Shown: positions 8,489 to 16,712 of the stretch, piece after piece
Layout of the letters: each line of letters begins with the position of its first letter
Numbering within the stretch: position 1 is the stretch's first letter
NCBI RefSeq assembly: GCF_021864535.1
Contig: NZ_JAKJIC010000027.1
Span: 1-44,048, forward strand
Source: Oryzibacter oryziterrae
GTDB lineage: Bacteria; Pseudomonadota; Alphaproteobacteria; Rhizobiales; Pleomorphomonadaceae
Direction: 5' to 3'
DNA: 44,048 bases
The notes under the pieces: generated by a model
The model's input: only the letters and a program-made list of their open reading frames with translations
The model's database searches: none
Told to the model about the DNA's origin: nothing
Translations under genes and position numbers: made by a program

Positions 8489-8751
8489 CAACTACCCCAA
8501 CGCCGTCATGGTCCGCGAAGGCGGACCATCCACGCAGTCACAAGCAAGGAAGTTGACGGCCATATTGATCGGCAGAGGGGCAGGAACGCGAAAGTTACGG
8601 AATAGTCCTGAAAGACGATCACATTCGAAATCAAAATCAAATGTCATCTCCTTCAGTCGGCATCAAAGGCATATGCACTGACCTTCGGACTCTTGTTCCT
8701 TTGACTGCATGGATGGTCCGCCTCCGCGGACCATGACGGCGCCGGGAGTTG
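8489..8751. repeat. REP-like paired hairpin element, copy 2 (complete)
   Basis: Two arms in inverted orientation, at about 8506-8540 and 8702-8738, each hold a hairpin of ATGGTCCGC and its complement followed by a CCA(C/T)GCAGTCA tail. Outer ends share CAACT/AGTTG at 8489-8493 and 8747-8751. The roughly 160-nt interior is AT-richer, has no gene and does not resemble the interior of copy 1. The element lies between the crotonase gene and fcs and may affect read-through. Confidence 0.75.
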
Positions 8752-8797
8752 GTCGCCAAGGCGGAGTTGAAACGTCATTGTTCTTGGGAGGGAACGC

Positions 8798-10657
8798 ATG
8801 ACACCAGATTTTCACGACGTGGACCTCGGCCAGTTCGATGCCGCCATGGAGCACCGCGCCGACGGCTCGATCATCGTGCGGCCGCGCCAGGATCTCGGGC
8901 CCTATGGCCGCGCCGTCACCGATCGGCTCGACGTGTGGGCGGAACGGACGCCCGACGCCACCTTCCTGGCCCAGCGCGTCAAGCTGCAGGGCGGCTTCGG
9001 CGACTGGCGCCGGGTCAGCTATGGTCAGACGCGGGCGCTGGTGCGCCGTCTCGCCTCGGCGCTTCTCCGGCGCGGTCTCGGCCCGGACCGGCCGCTGGCC
9101 ATCCTCTCGGGCAACGAGATCGAGCACGGGCTGCTCGGCCTCGCCGCCATGTATGCCGGCATTCCCTATGCGCCGATTTCGCCCGCCTATACGCTGGTGG
9201 CCACCGATTTCGAGAAGATCCGCTCGATCATCGAGCGCCTCACCCCCGGCCTCGTCTACGGCTCCGACCTCTCGGCGCATGCCGCCGGCATCCTCGATGC
9301 CGTGCCGGCCGACGTGGAGCTTGTGGGCCGTGAGGGCACGGTTGCCGGTCGGACTGCCACGCTCTGGGACGATCTGATCGCCGAGCCCGAGGACGCCGCC
9401 GCCGTCGACGCGGCCAATGCCGCCATCGGCAGCGCCACCATCGCCAAGATCCTGTTCACCTCCGGCTCCACCGGCAAGCCCAAGGGCGTCATCAACACCC
9501 ATGGCATGATGTGCGCCAACATGAAGATGATCGCCCATCACTGGTTCCCCTTCGTGCTGGAACGGCCGCAGGTGCTGATCGACTGGCTGCCCTGGAACCA
9601 CACCTTCGGCGGCAACAAGAATTTCGGCCTGGTGCTCTACACCGGCGGTTCGCTCTATATCGACGACGGCAAGCCGACCCCGCGCGGCATCCTGGAAACC
9701 GTGCGCAATCTGCGCGACGTGTCCCCCACGCTCTATTTCAACGTCCCAAAGGGCTTTGAAGAGATCATCCCCTATCTGCGCGCCGATCCGGAGCTGCGGA
9801 AGACCTTCTTCAAGGATCTGAGGATCACCTTCTATGCCGGCGCCAGCCTGCCCAGGCACATCTCCGACGATCTCGACGCGCTGGCCGTGGAGACCACCGG
9901 CAAGCGCTATCTGATGGTCTCCGGCCTCGGTGCCACCGAGACGGCGCCATCGGCCATGGGCGCCAACAAGCGCCTTGCCCGTCCCGGCCAGCTCGGCCTG
10001 CCCATGCCCGGCACCGCGTTGAAGCTGGTGCCCACCGCCGGCAAGCTCGAGATCCGCGTCTCCGGCCCCAATGTCATGCCCGGCTATTGGCGCGATCCGG
10101 AACAGACCGCCAAGTCCTTCGACGAGGAGGGCTTCTACAAGCTGGGCGACGCGGTGAAATTCGTCGACGAGGCCGACGTCAACGCCGGCTTCGTGTTCGA
10201 CGGCCGCATCTCCGAGGACTTCAAGCTGATGACCGGCACCTGGGTCAGCGTCGGGCCGCTCCGGGCGAAGATCGTCGCCGCCTTCGCCCCGCTGGTGAAG
10301 GACGCCGTCATTGCCGGTCATGACCGCGAGCGCGTCACCGCCCTCTTGCTGCCCGACATGGCCGCCTGCCGGGCCTTGCTGCCGCGCGAGGCTGCGGGCC
10401 TCAGCGACGCGGCGGTGCTGGCCGACTTCATCGTCCACAACGCCTTCGCCGCCCGTCTCGCCCATCTCGCCACCGAGAGCACCGGCTCGTCCAACCGCGT
10501 CGAGCGCATCGTGCTCCTGGCCGAGCCGCCGTCCATCGACGCCAACGAGATCACCGACAAGGGCTCGATCAACCAGCGCGCCGTTCTGGCCCGTCGGGCG
10601 CATCTGGTCGAGGCGCTCTATGCGACCAACCCGCCGCCCGAGGTGATCACGCTGTGA
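8798..10657 (+). CDS. fcs: Feruloyl-CoA synthetase
   Basis: This ANL-superfamily enzyme activates ferulate or p-coumarate with ATP and CoA. The 619-residue product has the AMP-binding P-loop KILFTSGSTGKPKGV (about residues 213-227), the segment WLPWNHTFGGNKNFG that I associate with feruloyl-CoA synthases, and a C-terminal adenylation subdomain (VFDGRISEDFKLMTGTWVSV). Length and architecture match the family. The ATG at 8798 follows GGGAGGGA. It carries out the first step of the pathway encoded around it. Other aryl-CoA ligases share the fold, so substrate range is inferred. Confidence 0.85.
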   Translation: MTPDFHDVDLGQFDAAMEHRADGSIIVRPRQDLGPYGRAVTDRLDVWAERTPDATFLAQRVKLQGGFGDWRRVSYGQTRALVRRLASALLRRGLGPDRPLAILSGNEIEHGLLGLAAMYAGIPYAPISPAYTLVATDFEKIRSIIERLTPGLVYGSDLSAHAAGILDAVPADVELVGREGTVAGRTATLWDDLIAEPEDAAAVDAANAAIGSATIAKILFTSGSTGKPKGVINTHGMMCANMKMIAHHWFPFVLERPQVLIDWLPWNHTFGGNKNFGLVLYTGGSLYIDDGKPTPRGILETVRNLRDVSPTLYFNVPKGFEEIIPYLRADPELRKTFFKDLRITFYAGASLPRHISDDLDALAVETTGKRYLMVSGLGATETAPSAMGANKRLARPGQLGLPMPGTALKLVPTAGKLEIRVSGPNVMPGYWRDPEQTAKSFDEEGFYKLGDAVKFVDEADVNAGFVFDGRISEDFKLMTGTWVSVGPLRAKIVAAFAPLVKDAVIAGHDRERVTALLLPDMAACRALLPREAAGLSDAAVLADFIVHNAFAARLAHLATESTGSSNRVERIVLLAEPPSIDANEITDKGSINQRAVLARRAHLVEALYATNPPPEVITL

Positions 10658-10759
10658 GCCTTGTGACACCCGTTCCGAAAGTGCGACATTGGCGCCTGCC
10701 CTGATCGCGGTCGATGCGACATAACCGTGACATGTGAGGACGCCCTGAAGGAGGGCCTG

Positions 10760-11623
10760 ATGAACCCGCAGGATCTCATTGCCATCGACATGCACACCCA
10801 CGCCGAGGTGTCCTGCCGGCAGGAACCCGACCCCTTCTGGACGCCCTTCGAAGAGGCGGCCGGCAAGTATTTCAAGACCGGCAAGCGCCCGACCATTCAG
10901 GAAACCATCGATTACTATCGGGAACGGCGCATCGGCTTTGTGATGTTCACCGTCGACAGCGAGTTCGAGATCGGTAACAGACGGATACATAACGAGGAAA
11001 TCGCCCAGGCGGCGCGCGACAATGCCGACATCATGGTCGCCTTCGCCTCCATCGATCCGCACAAGGGCATGCTCGGCGCCCGCGAGGCGCGGGCCCTGAT
11101 CGAGGACGGCGTGGTCAGGGGCTTCAAGTTCCATCCCACCTGCCAGGGCTTCTATCCCAACGATCGTCTGGCCTACAAACTCTATGAAGTCATTGCAGAA
11201 TATCGTTTGCCGGCCATCTTCCACACCGGCCATTCCGGCATCGGAACCGGCATGCGCGGCGGCGGCGGACTGCGGCTCAAGTATTCGCAACCCATCCATC
11301 TCGACGATGTGGCCGTCGATTTCCCCGACATGACCATCATCCTCGCCCATCCCTCCTGGCCCTGGACCGACGAAGCCCTGTCGATCGCCCTGCACAAGCC
11401 CAATGTTTTCATAGACTTGTCCGGCTGGCTGCCAAAGTATTTCCCGCCCCAGGTGATCACCTATGCCAACGGTCCCCTGCGCAGGAAGATGCTGTTCGGC
11501 TCCGACTTCCCGCTGATCACACCGGAGAAATGGATAGATCAATTCCGCGAGGCCGGCTTCAAGGACGAGGTCCACGACCTGATCCTCAAGCAGAATGCCA
11601 TGGGAATACTTGGACTGAAGTGA
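10760..11623 (+). CDS. Amidohydrolase family, probable 4-hydroxyphenyl-beta-ketoacyl-CoA hydrolase
   Basis: The 287-residue metal-dependent hydrolase of the ACMSD-like (Amidohydro_2) group has the metal ligand motif H12-x-H14 (DMHTHAE), IFHTGHSG, ILAHPSWPW and a late aspartate in LFGSDFPLITPE. In the non-vanillin route described in Agrobacterium, a protein of this kind cleaves the beta-ketoacyl-CoA to give vanillate or 4-hydroxybenzoate plus acetyl-CoA. The position just after fcs supports this. The ATG at 10760 follows AAGGAGGG and is preferred to an in-frame start at 10727. Confidence 0.75.
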   Translation: MNPQDLIAIDMHTHAEVSCRQEPDPFWTPFEEAAGKYFKTGKRPTIQETIDYYRERRIGFVMFTVDSEFEIGNRRIHNEEIAQAARDNADIMVAFASIDPHKGMLGAREARALIEDGVVRGFKFHPTCQGFYPNDRLAYKLYEVIAEYRLPAIFHTGHSGIGTGMRGGGGLRLKYSQPIHLDDVAVDFPDMTIILAHPSWPWTDEALSIALHKPNVFIDLSGWLPKYFPPQVITYANGPLRRKMLFGSDFPLITPEKWIDQFREAGFKDEVHDLILKQNAMGILGLK

Positions 11624-11653
11624 GTATGGTCGCGTCAAGTCTTCACGCGTTGC

Positions 11654-11796
11654 TACCCCCCTCTCCAACTCTCCCCCTCAAGGGGGGAGAGGGTTGGACA
11701 GGTGCTTCCGGCCATAGCCTTCGGCGTTGATTGTTTCTGTATTGAACCAATCGGCACTCTCTCCCCCCTTGAGGGGGAGAGTTGGAGAGGGGGGTA
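11654..11796. repeat. C-rich palindromic element with 38-bp terminal inverted repeats
   Basis: The two ends match as perfect inverted repeats for 38 bp by eye (from TACCCCCCTCTCC at 11654 and its complement ending at 11796). Each end is also a hairpin built on CTCCCCCT and AGGGGGAG. The roughly 65-nt interior is unique. Related hairpins occur in the nadB-nadC region. It ends about 40 bases before the dehydrogenase gene and has no coding capacity, so it is MITE-like. Confidence 0.8.
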
Positions 11797-11835
11797 CCCC
11801 GCCTTAAACCCCACACCACACAAGAGGCCCAACCC

Positions 11836-12597
11836 ATGGATATCAAAGACAAATCCGTCATTGTGACAGGCGGCGGTTCGGGTCTTGGCGCGGCGACGGC
11901 GTTGCGGTTGGCCAAAGCCGGCGCCAGGGTCGGCGTGTTCGATCGCAATCCGGAAGCCGCCCGCGCCATCGCGGAAGCGACCGGCGGTCTTGCCCTTGTC
12001 GGCGATGTCGCGGACGAGGCGAGCGCCACCCAAGCCCTTGAAAAGGCTCGCGATCATCATGGTCCGCTGCGCGCACTCGTCAACTGTGCCGGTATCGGTA
12101 CGGCCAAGCGGGTGGTCGGTCGCGACGGTCCGATGCCCCTTGCCGATTTCGAGCGGGTCATCCGCGTCAACCTGATCGGCACCTTCAACATGATCCGCCT
12201 CGCCGGCGCGGCCATGTCGACCGCCGAACCGCTCGAAGACGGCGAGCGCGGAGTGATCGTCTCCACCGCCTCGGTCGCCGCCTTCGAGGGGCAGATCGGT
12301 CAGGCCGCCTATGCCGCCTCCAAGGGCGGGATTGCCGCGCTGACACTGCCGATCGCCCGCGAGTTTGCCGGCTTCGGCGTGCGCGTCGCCACCATCGCGC
12401 CGGGTCTGTTCCTGACGCCACTTCTGGCCGAACTACCTGAAGAGGCACAACAAAATCTCGCCGCCGCCATTCCGTTCCCCAAGCGTCTCGGCCATGCCGA
12501 CGAGTTCGCCGCGCTGGTCGCCCACATCCTGGACAACCGCTATCTCAACGGCGAGATCATCCGCCTCGACGGCGCCCTGCGCATGGCACCACGCTGA
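11836..12597 (+). CDS. Short-chain dehydrogenase, probable 3-hydroxyacyl-CoA dehydrogenase
   Basis: The 253-residue classical SDR has a cofactor motif (TGGGSGLG, about residues 12-19, with D38 in VFDRNPE indicating NAD+ preference), NCAG, the catalytic serine in VIVSTASVAA and the YAASKGG catalytic motif. It resembles type II 3-hydroxyacyl-CoA dehydrogenases. Here it would oxidise the 3-hydroxy-3-arylpropanoyl-CoA to the beta-ketoacyl-CoA, the substrate of the amidohydrolase. The start at 11836 matches the family N-terminus; the upstream extension is repeat-derived. A weak AGAGG lies upstream. Confidence 0.8.
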   Translation: MDIKDKSVIVTGGGSGLGAATALRLAKAGARVGVFDRNPEAARAIAEATGGLALVGDVADEASATQALEKARDHHGPLRALVNCAGIGTAKRVVGRDGPMPLADFERVIRVNLIGTFNMIRLAGAAMSTAEPLEDGERGVIVSTASVAAFEGQIGQAAYAASKGGIAALTLPIAREFAGFGVRVATIAPGLFLTPLLAELPEEAQQNLAAAIPFPKRLGHADEFAALVAHILDNRYLNGEIIRLDGALRMAPR

Positions 12598-12609
12598 TCG
12601 GCGGATGCT

Positions 12610-12688
12610 CTAGTGGAGCAACTTTGACATTTGAGTCCCGGATGACATCGGCCTCGCGCTCAAATGTCAAAGTCTAAAGCTCCACTAG
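12610..12688. repeat. CTAG-bounded hairpin element, copy 1
   Basis: The 79-bp sequence begins CTAGTGGAGC and ends GCTCCACTAG. Inside, TTTGACATTTGAG is repeated inverted as CTCAAATGTCAAA. It lies downstream of the dehydrogenase gene, where it could also act as a transcript end. Confidence 0.75.
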
Positions 12689-12701
12689 AAACAGAGACTT
12701 G

Positions 12702-12778
12702 CTAGTGGTTCTCATGATTCTGACATTTGCTCGACGGGTGGTATCAGGCGGATGCAAATGTCAGAATCGAACCACTAG
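12702..12778. repeat. CTAG-bounded hairpin element, copy 2
   Basis: The 77-bp sequence begins CTAGTGGTTC and ends GAACCACTAG, with inner arms ATTCTGACATTTGC and its complement. It is a diverged tandem partner of copy 1, 13 bases away. Outer and inner arms differ from copy 1 in matching pairs, so base pairing is conserved. Confidence 0.75.
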
Positions 12779-12789
12779 CGCTGTCGGCT

Positions 12790-12801
12790 GTGCTATAGCA
12801 C
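12790..12801. promoter_or_regulatory. Dyad upstream of the Nudix-type regulator
   Basis: GTGCTATAGCAC is a perfect 12-bp palindrome about 62 bases upstream of the regulator start. It could be an autoregulatory operator or overlap the promoter. It does not resemble the dyad in front of nadA. Confidence 0.3.
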
Positions 12802-12863
12802 CTGACGAAGCAGACATCCGCCATCGCGGATGCGCGCGCTAGGCAAGGGAACCGCTGGCAATC

Positions 12864-13778
12864 GTGACCGATCTTTCCGTCGAGGCCGAACTGATCGCCG
12901 TGCTGGTGGCCGTGGCCGATGGCGTGCCGAAGGTGATGACGCTCGACCGCGGCCGCCTGTTGCCCGCCGGCCCGCTGGAACGGCGCCATCCCTCGCTGCA
13001 GGCGGGGCTCGGCGAACGGGTCAGCGAACAGACGGGGTTGCGGCCGGGCTATCTCGAACAGCTCTATACCTTCGCCGACCGCGACCGGCCCGGCAATGGC
13101 CCGGACCGGCAGATCATCTCCATCGCCTACCTGGGCTTGACCCGCAGCGAGGGTGGGCTCGGCGGACATCCCGGCGCGTCGGCCTGGGCCGACTGGTACG
13201 CCTATTTTCCCTGGGAAGATCACCGCCAGGGGCCGCCGCCGGTGCTCGATCTCGTCGCCGGTCGCCTTGCGGTCTGGGCCGGGCGGGCCGGCAGCGTCGC
13301 GCTCGGCGAACAGCGCCGCCGCCGCGTGGCGCTCGCCTTCGGCCGCGACGGCCTGCCCTGGAAGGACGAGCTGGTGCTGCAGCGCTACGAGCTGCTGTTC
13401 GAAGCCGGTCTCGTCTCCGAAGCCGGCGCCGGCGCCGACGGGCTCGGTCGGCCCATGACCGGCGACCACCGTCGCATTCTGGCCACCGGCATCGCCCGCT
13501 TGCGCTCGAAGATACGCTATCGTCCTGTGGTGTTTGAACTTTTGCCGCCCGCCTTCACACTGCTGCAGCTGCAGCGTACGGTGGAGGCGCTGGCCGGCGT
13601 CGGTCTGCACAAGCAGAATTTCCGCCGCCTCATCGAGACGCAGGAACTGGTCGAGGAGACCGGCGACAGCGAAGTCTCGGGCGCCGGCCGTCCCGCCAAG
13701 CTCTTCCGCTTCCGCCATGCCGTCCTTGAAGAGCATCCCGACGCCGGCAACAAGCTACCCGTCCGCACCCCGGGCTAG
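12864..13778 (+). CDS. nadQ: NrtR/NadQ-type transcriptional regulator (degenerate Nudix plus winged helix)
   Basis: The 304-residue protein has an N-terminal Nudix-like domain and a C-terminal winged-helix segment (LLQLQRTVEALAGVGLHKQN, then GRPAKLFRFRHAVLEE). The Nudix box position reads GERVSEQTGL; the catalytic RE-x2-EE glutamates are not all kept, so it is probably a ligand sensor, not a hydrolase. Proteins of this group (COG4111) are known or predicted NAD-metabolism regulators; from memory, the Rhizobiales branch is called NadQ and is linked to nadABC. The nadABC operon lies about 9 to 13 kb away. The start is GTG after AAGGGA. Flanking repeats isolate it from the ferulate genes. Confidence 0.65.
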   Translation: MTDLSVEAELIAVLVAVADGVPKVMTLDRGRLLPAGPLERRHPSLQAGLGERVSEQTGLRPGYLEQLYTFADRDRPGNGPDRQIISIAYLGLTRSEGGLGGHPGASAWADWYAYFPWEDHRQGPPPVLDLVAGRLAVWAGRAGSVALGEQRRRRVALAFGRDGLPWKDELVLQRYELLFEAGLVSEAGAGADGLGRPMTGDHRRILATGIARLRSKIRYRPVVFELLPPAFTLLQLQRTVEALAGVGLHKQNFRRLIETQELVEETGDSEVSGAGRPAKLFRFRHAVLEEHPDAGNKLPVRTPG

Positions 13779-13869
13779 CGCAGGCGAGGGCACGTCATGT
13801 CCTTGAGGCAATGGATGAATTTGACACTGCCTCACGAAGCCGAAAGCCCTGCGCCCCAAGACAGGCGGC

Positions 13870-15489
13870 TCAGGAACTCAGCGCCTCGAACAATCGCGCG
13901 ACGGCTTCCGCACCCGGATCCGCATGACCGGTCAGCTTTTCAGCGTTCACATAGGCGGCGCGACCTGCCTTGGCGACCTTCAGGGTTGCCGTGTGATCAG
14001 CGCCCTTGCGGGCGGCACCGGCCGCGGCGGCGAGCCCCTGGTCGAGAACGGCCAGCGCCGGGTGAAGGGCGTCGATCATGGTCCGGTCGCCCGGCCGGGC
14101 CCCGCCGATTTCCTGCATGCGGGTCAGGCCGGCCACCAGCGCATCGCGCATGGACAACCCGCTCGAGGCCGCATCGCCCGCCGCCGCGAAGAAGATCGCC
14201 AGCAGCACGCCCGACGATCCGCCCATGGTCTGGCTGAACTCCAGGCCGATGGCCCGGTAAAGCTGGGTATGGTCGGCCAGCGGCAGATGGTCCAGCGCGC
14301 CGATCAGGGCCTTTGCCGCGCCGGCCAGCGTCGAGCCCGTATCGCCGTCGCCCGACTTGGCATCCAGGGCATTGAGTTCCGACTCCAGCGAAATCATGAT
14401 GTTGCAGCACTTGGCGAGAAAATCGCGCGTCGCCTGATGGTGCGACGGGATCGGGCGGATCGGCGTCAGGCCGTCGGGGAGCGCCAGGGTGACGGTGGGT
14501 TTGACCGGATGGCAGCCGGGCCAGGCCGACAGGGCGACATCGCTGCACAGCGATGCCGTGTCCTCGGCCGTCAGCGGGCAGATCGACACGGAAGCGCCGC
14601 GCATGTCCAGCGAGGTCATCATGGCGGCGGGACCGACGATATACTTGATCTTCTTGCCGAGCTCCGAGCGCAGCAGCTCGAAGGCCAGCACGGACATTTC
14701 GAGCACCGACGCACCGCCGAGATTGTTGAGCAGCGCCACATAGTCGCGATCCCCGGCCTGGGTCGCCAGCTTGTCGATCATCGCCGCCATCGCCTGCTCG
14801 GCGTTGATGAAGTCGATCTGCTCGACGCCGGGCTCGCCGTGAATGCCGAGGCCAAGTTCGGCCCGACCGGGGGCGATGCGGCTTTCCTTGATCGAGCCGG
14901 GCACCGTGCAGGTATCGAGCGACATGCCGATCGACCGGGTGCCGGCGATGATCCTTTCGGCCGCCTGCGTCACCGTTGCGAGATCGCAGCCCTTTTCCGC
15001 GAGATCACCGGCGACCTTGTGCACGAACAGCGTGCCGGCGAGACCGCGCGACTGCGGCAGATCGGGCAAGGCGATGTCGTCGTCGACGATGACCATGTTC
15101 ACCTTGAGGCCGAAAGCGCGCGCCCGTTCAGCGGCGAGGCCGAAGTTCAGCCGGTCGCCGGTGTAGTTCTTCACCACCAGCAGACAGCCCGCCGGGCCGG
15201 TCACCGCCAGAATGCCGGCGAGGACCGCGTCGACCGACGGCGAGGCGAAGACGTCGCCGCAGACTGCCGCCGTCAGCATGCCCGGCCCGACAAAGCCGGC
15301 ATGAGCCGGCTCGTGTCCCGAACCGCCGCCGGACACGATGGCAACGCGGCTCTTGTCCCAATCGGCGCGCAGCACGACGCGGATATGCGGAAAGCCGTCG
15401 AGCCTGACCAGACGCCCGCCGGAGGCCATCACGGTGCCGTCGATCGCCTCGGTGACAATGTTTTCACGCTTGTTCATGAATTGCGTCAT
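13870..15489 (-). CDS. Dihydroxyacetone kinase family protein (DhaK-DhaL fusion)
   Basis: The single 539-residue chain joins a DhaK substrate domain (GGGSGHEPAHAGF; the GIHGEPG histidine expected to bind the ketone covalently) to a DhaL ATP-binding domain (DAKSGDGDTGSTLAGA and MGGSSGVL). This is the ATP-dependent form and needs no phosphotransferase system. It phosphorylates dihydroxyacetone or a related small ketose such as erythrulose. The ATG at 15487-15489 follows GGGAGGAC. It is last after a sugar-type ABC importer on the same strand, so it probably phosphorylates the imported substrate or its oxidised product. A CTAG element lies in the gap before it. Confidence 0.85.
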   Translation of the reverse strand: MTQFMNKRENIVTEAIDGTVMASGGRLVRLDGFPHIRVVLRADWDKSRVAIVSGGGSGHEPAHAGFVGPGMLTAAVCGDVFASPSVDAVLAGILAVTGPAGCLLVVKNYTGDRLNFGLAAERARAFGLKVNMVIVDDDIALPDLPQSRGLAGTLFVHKVAGDLAEKGCDLATVTQAAERIIAGTRSIGMSLDTCTVPGSIKESRIAPGRAELGLGIHGEPGVEQIDFINAEQAMAAMIDKLATQAGDRDYVALLNNLGGASVLEMSVLAFELLRSELGKKIKYIVGPAAMMTSLDMRGASVSICPLTAEDTASLCSDVALSAWPGCHPVKPTVTLALPDGLTPIRPIPSHHQATRDFLAKCCNIMISLESELNALDAKSGDGDTGSTLAGAAKALIGALDHLPLADHTQLYRAIGLEFSQTMGGSSGVLLAIFFAAAGDAASSGLSMRDALVAGLTRMQEIGGARPGDRTMIDALHPALAVLDQGLAAAAGAARKGADHTATLKVAKAGRAAYVNAEKLTGHADPGAEAVARLFEALSS

Positions 15490-15600
15490 GGTGTCCTCCC
15501 GGAGCAAATTCCGCTCAGTCCTATGGATCTGAATGATGCGAATGGGCTCGAAGTCTTGTGTTTGTCTTTCACCAACAGGGTGATGCGATCGGCCTGAGAC

Positions 15601-15720
15601 CTAGTGCCCTGCTTCACCTAAACTGACGTTCGGCAGGGCACTCGTTTTTTGTGGTGCGGCGCCTTTTTCATCTAATTTGGAGGCCTGAATGCCTCCAAAT
15701 TAGATGAAGCGCAGCACTAG
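15601..15720. repeat. CTAG-bounded hairpin element, copy 3
   Basis: The sequence starts CTAGTGCCCTGCTTCACCTAA and its other end, read inverted, is CTAGTGCTGCGCTTCATCTAA. An inner hairpin has arms TTCATCTAATTTGGAGGC around CTGAAT (15667-15708). The right-hand CTAG (15717-15720) supplies the TAG stop of the adjacent ABC ATPase gene. Confidence 0.7.
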
Positions 15721-16712
15721 ACCATGCGGGCTCCGTCGGCGTCGAAATAGAAGGGTCGGTGCGGCTCGATCTTCACGATGTCCCCCGTGCGCAGCGGCGT
15801 GTGGGCATCGATCACCGTGGTCAGGTCATGCGCCTTGAACGCCAGATGCAGGCGCGTCTGGTCGCCCAGGCGTTCGACCCGCTTGACCAGGGCGTCCTGG
15901 CCTTCCCCTTGACGGATCTGCTCGGGGCGCATGCCGATATAGACGGCGCCATGCGGGGCCGGACCGAACAGATCGGCCGGCAGGATGTTGATGTGCGGCT
16001 GGCCGAGGCGTCCGGCGGCATAGATGCTGACAGGCTGTTCATAGATCTCGCGCGGCGTGCCGAACTGCACCAGCCGGCCGTGGTCGAGCACGCCGACATG
16101 GGTGGCCATGGTCATCGCCTCGATCTGGTCGTGGGTGACATAGAGGAAGGTGGCGCCGAGATTGGCCTGGATGTTTTTCAGCTCGATCCTGAGATCGGCG
16201 CGCAGCTTGGCGTCCAGCGACGACAGGGGCTCGTCCATCAGATAGACCGAGGGACTGCGCACCAGCGCGCGGCCGATGGAGACCCGCTGCATTTCGCCCC
16301 CCGACAGGGCCGTCGCCTTGTTGTCGAGCTTGTGGCTGATCTGCAGGATCTCCGCCACCTCGGCCACCTTGGCGGCGATGGCTTCCTTCGGTGTGCGCAG
16401 CAGCGGCGACTTGAGGGGAAACTCCATGTTCTGGCGCACCGTCAGATGCGGATAGAGCGAATATTGCTGGAACACCATCGCGACATTGCGCTGTGCCGGC
16501 GGCAGTCCCTTCATGGCCTGTCCGGCAATGAAGACCTCGCCGGCATCGGGCTGGTCCAATCCCGAGACCATGCGCAGCAGCGTGGTCTTGCCCGCGCCGG
16601 TCGGCCCCAGCAGCACAACGAAGGCGCCGTCCGGCACCGTCAGGTCGACGTCGGCAAGGGCAACCTGCGGACCGAAAGACTTGGAAACGCCTTGCAAGAT
16701 GATCTCAGCCAT
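15717..16712 (-). CDS. ABC transporter ATP-binding protein (MalK/UgpC type), second copy
   Basis: The 331-residue ATPase has Walker A (GPTGAGKTTLL), Q-loop (FQQYSLYPHLT), signature LSGGEMQRV, Walker B (VYLMDEPLSSLD) and H-loop (YVTHDQIEA), then a C-terminal TOBE-like regulatory domain. It overlaps the other ATPase gene by 8 bases. Two different ATPase genes in one importer operon are typical of the rhizobial glycerol transporter (GlpS/GlpT) type, where they form a heterodimer. The stop codon TAG lies in the terminal CTAG of a repeat element. Confidence 0.88.
   Translation of the reverse strand: MAEIILQGVSKSFGPQVALADVDLTVPDGAFVVLLGPTGAGKTTLLRMVSGLDQPDAGEVFIAGQAMKGLPPAQRNVAMVFQQYSLYPHLTVRQNMEFPLKSPLLRTPKEAIAAKVAEVAEILQISHKLDNKATALSGGEMQRVSIGRALVRSPSVYLMDEPLSSLDAKLRADLRIELKNIQANLGATFLYVTHDQIEAMTMATHVGVLDHGRLVQFGTPREIYEQPVSIYAAGRLGQPHINILPADLFGPAPHGAVYIGMRPEQIRQGEGQDALVKRVERLGDQTRLHLAFKAHDLTTVIDAHTPLRTGDIVKIEPHRPFYFDADGARMV

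Noticed and set aside
8663-11668. 1001-codon open frame on the minus strand
   Set aside because: It is antisense to fcs and the amidohydrolase gene, both with full family motifs and ribosome binding sites. The composition is that of a GC-rich shadow frame.
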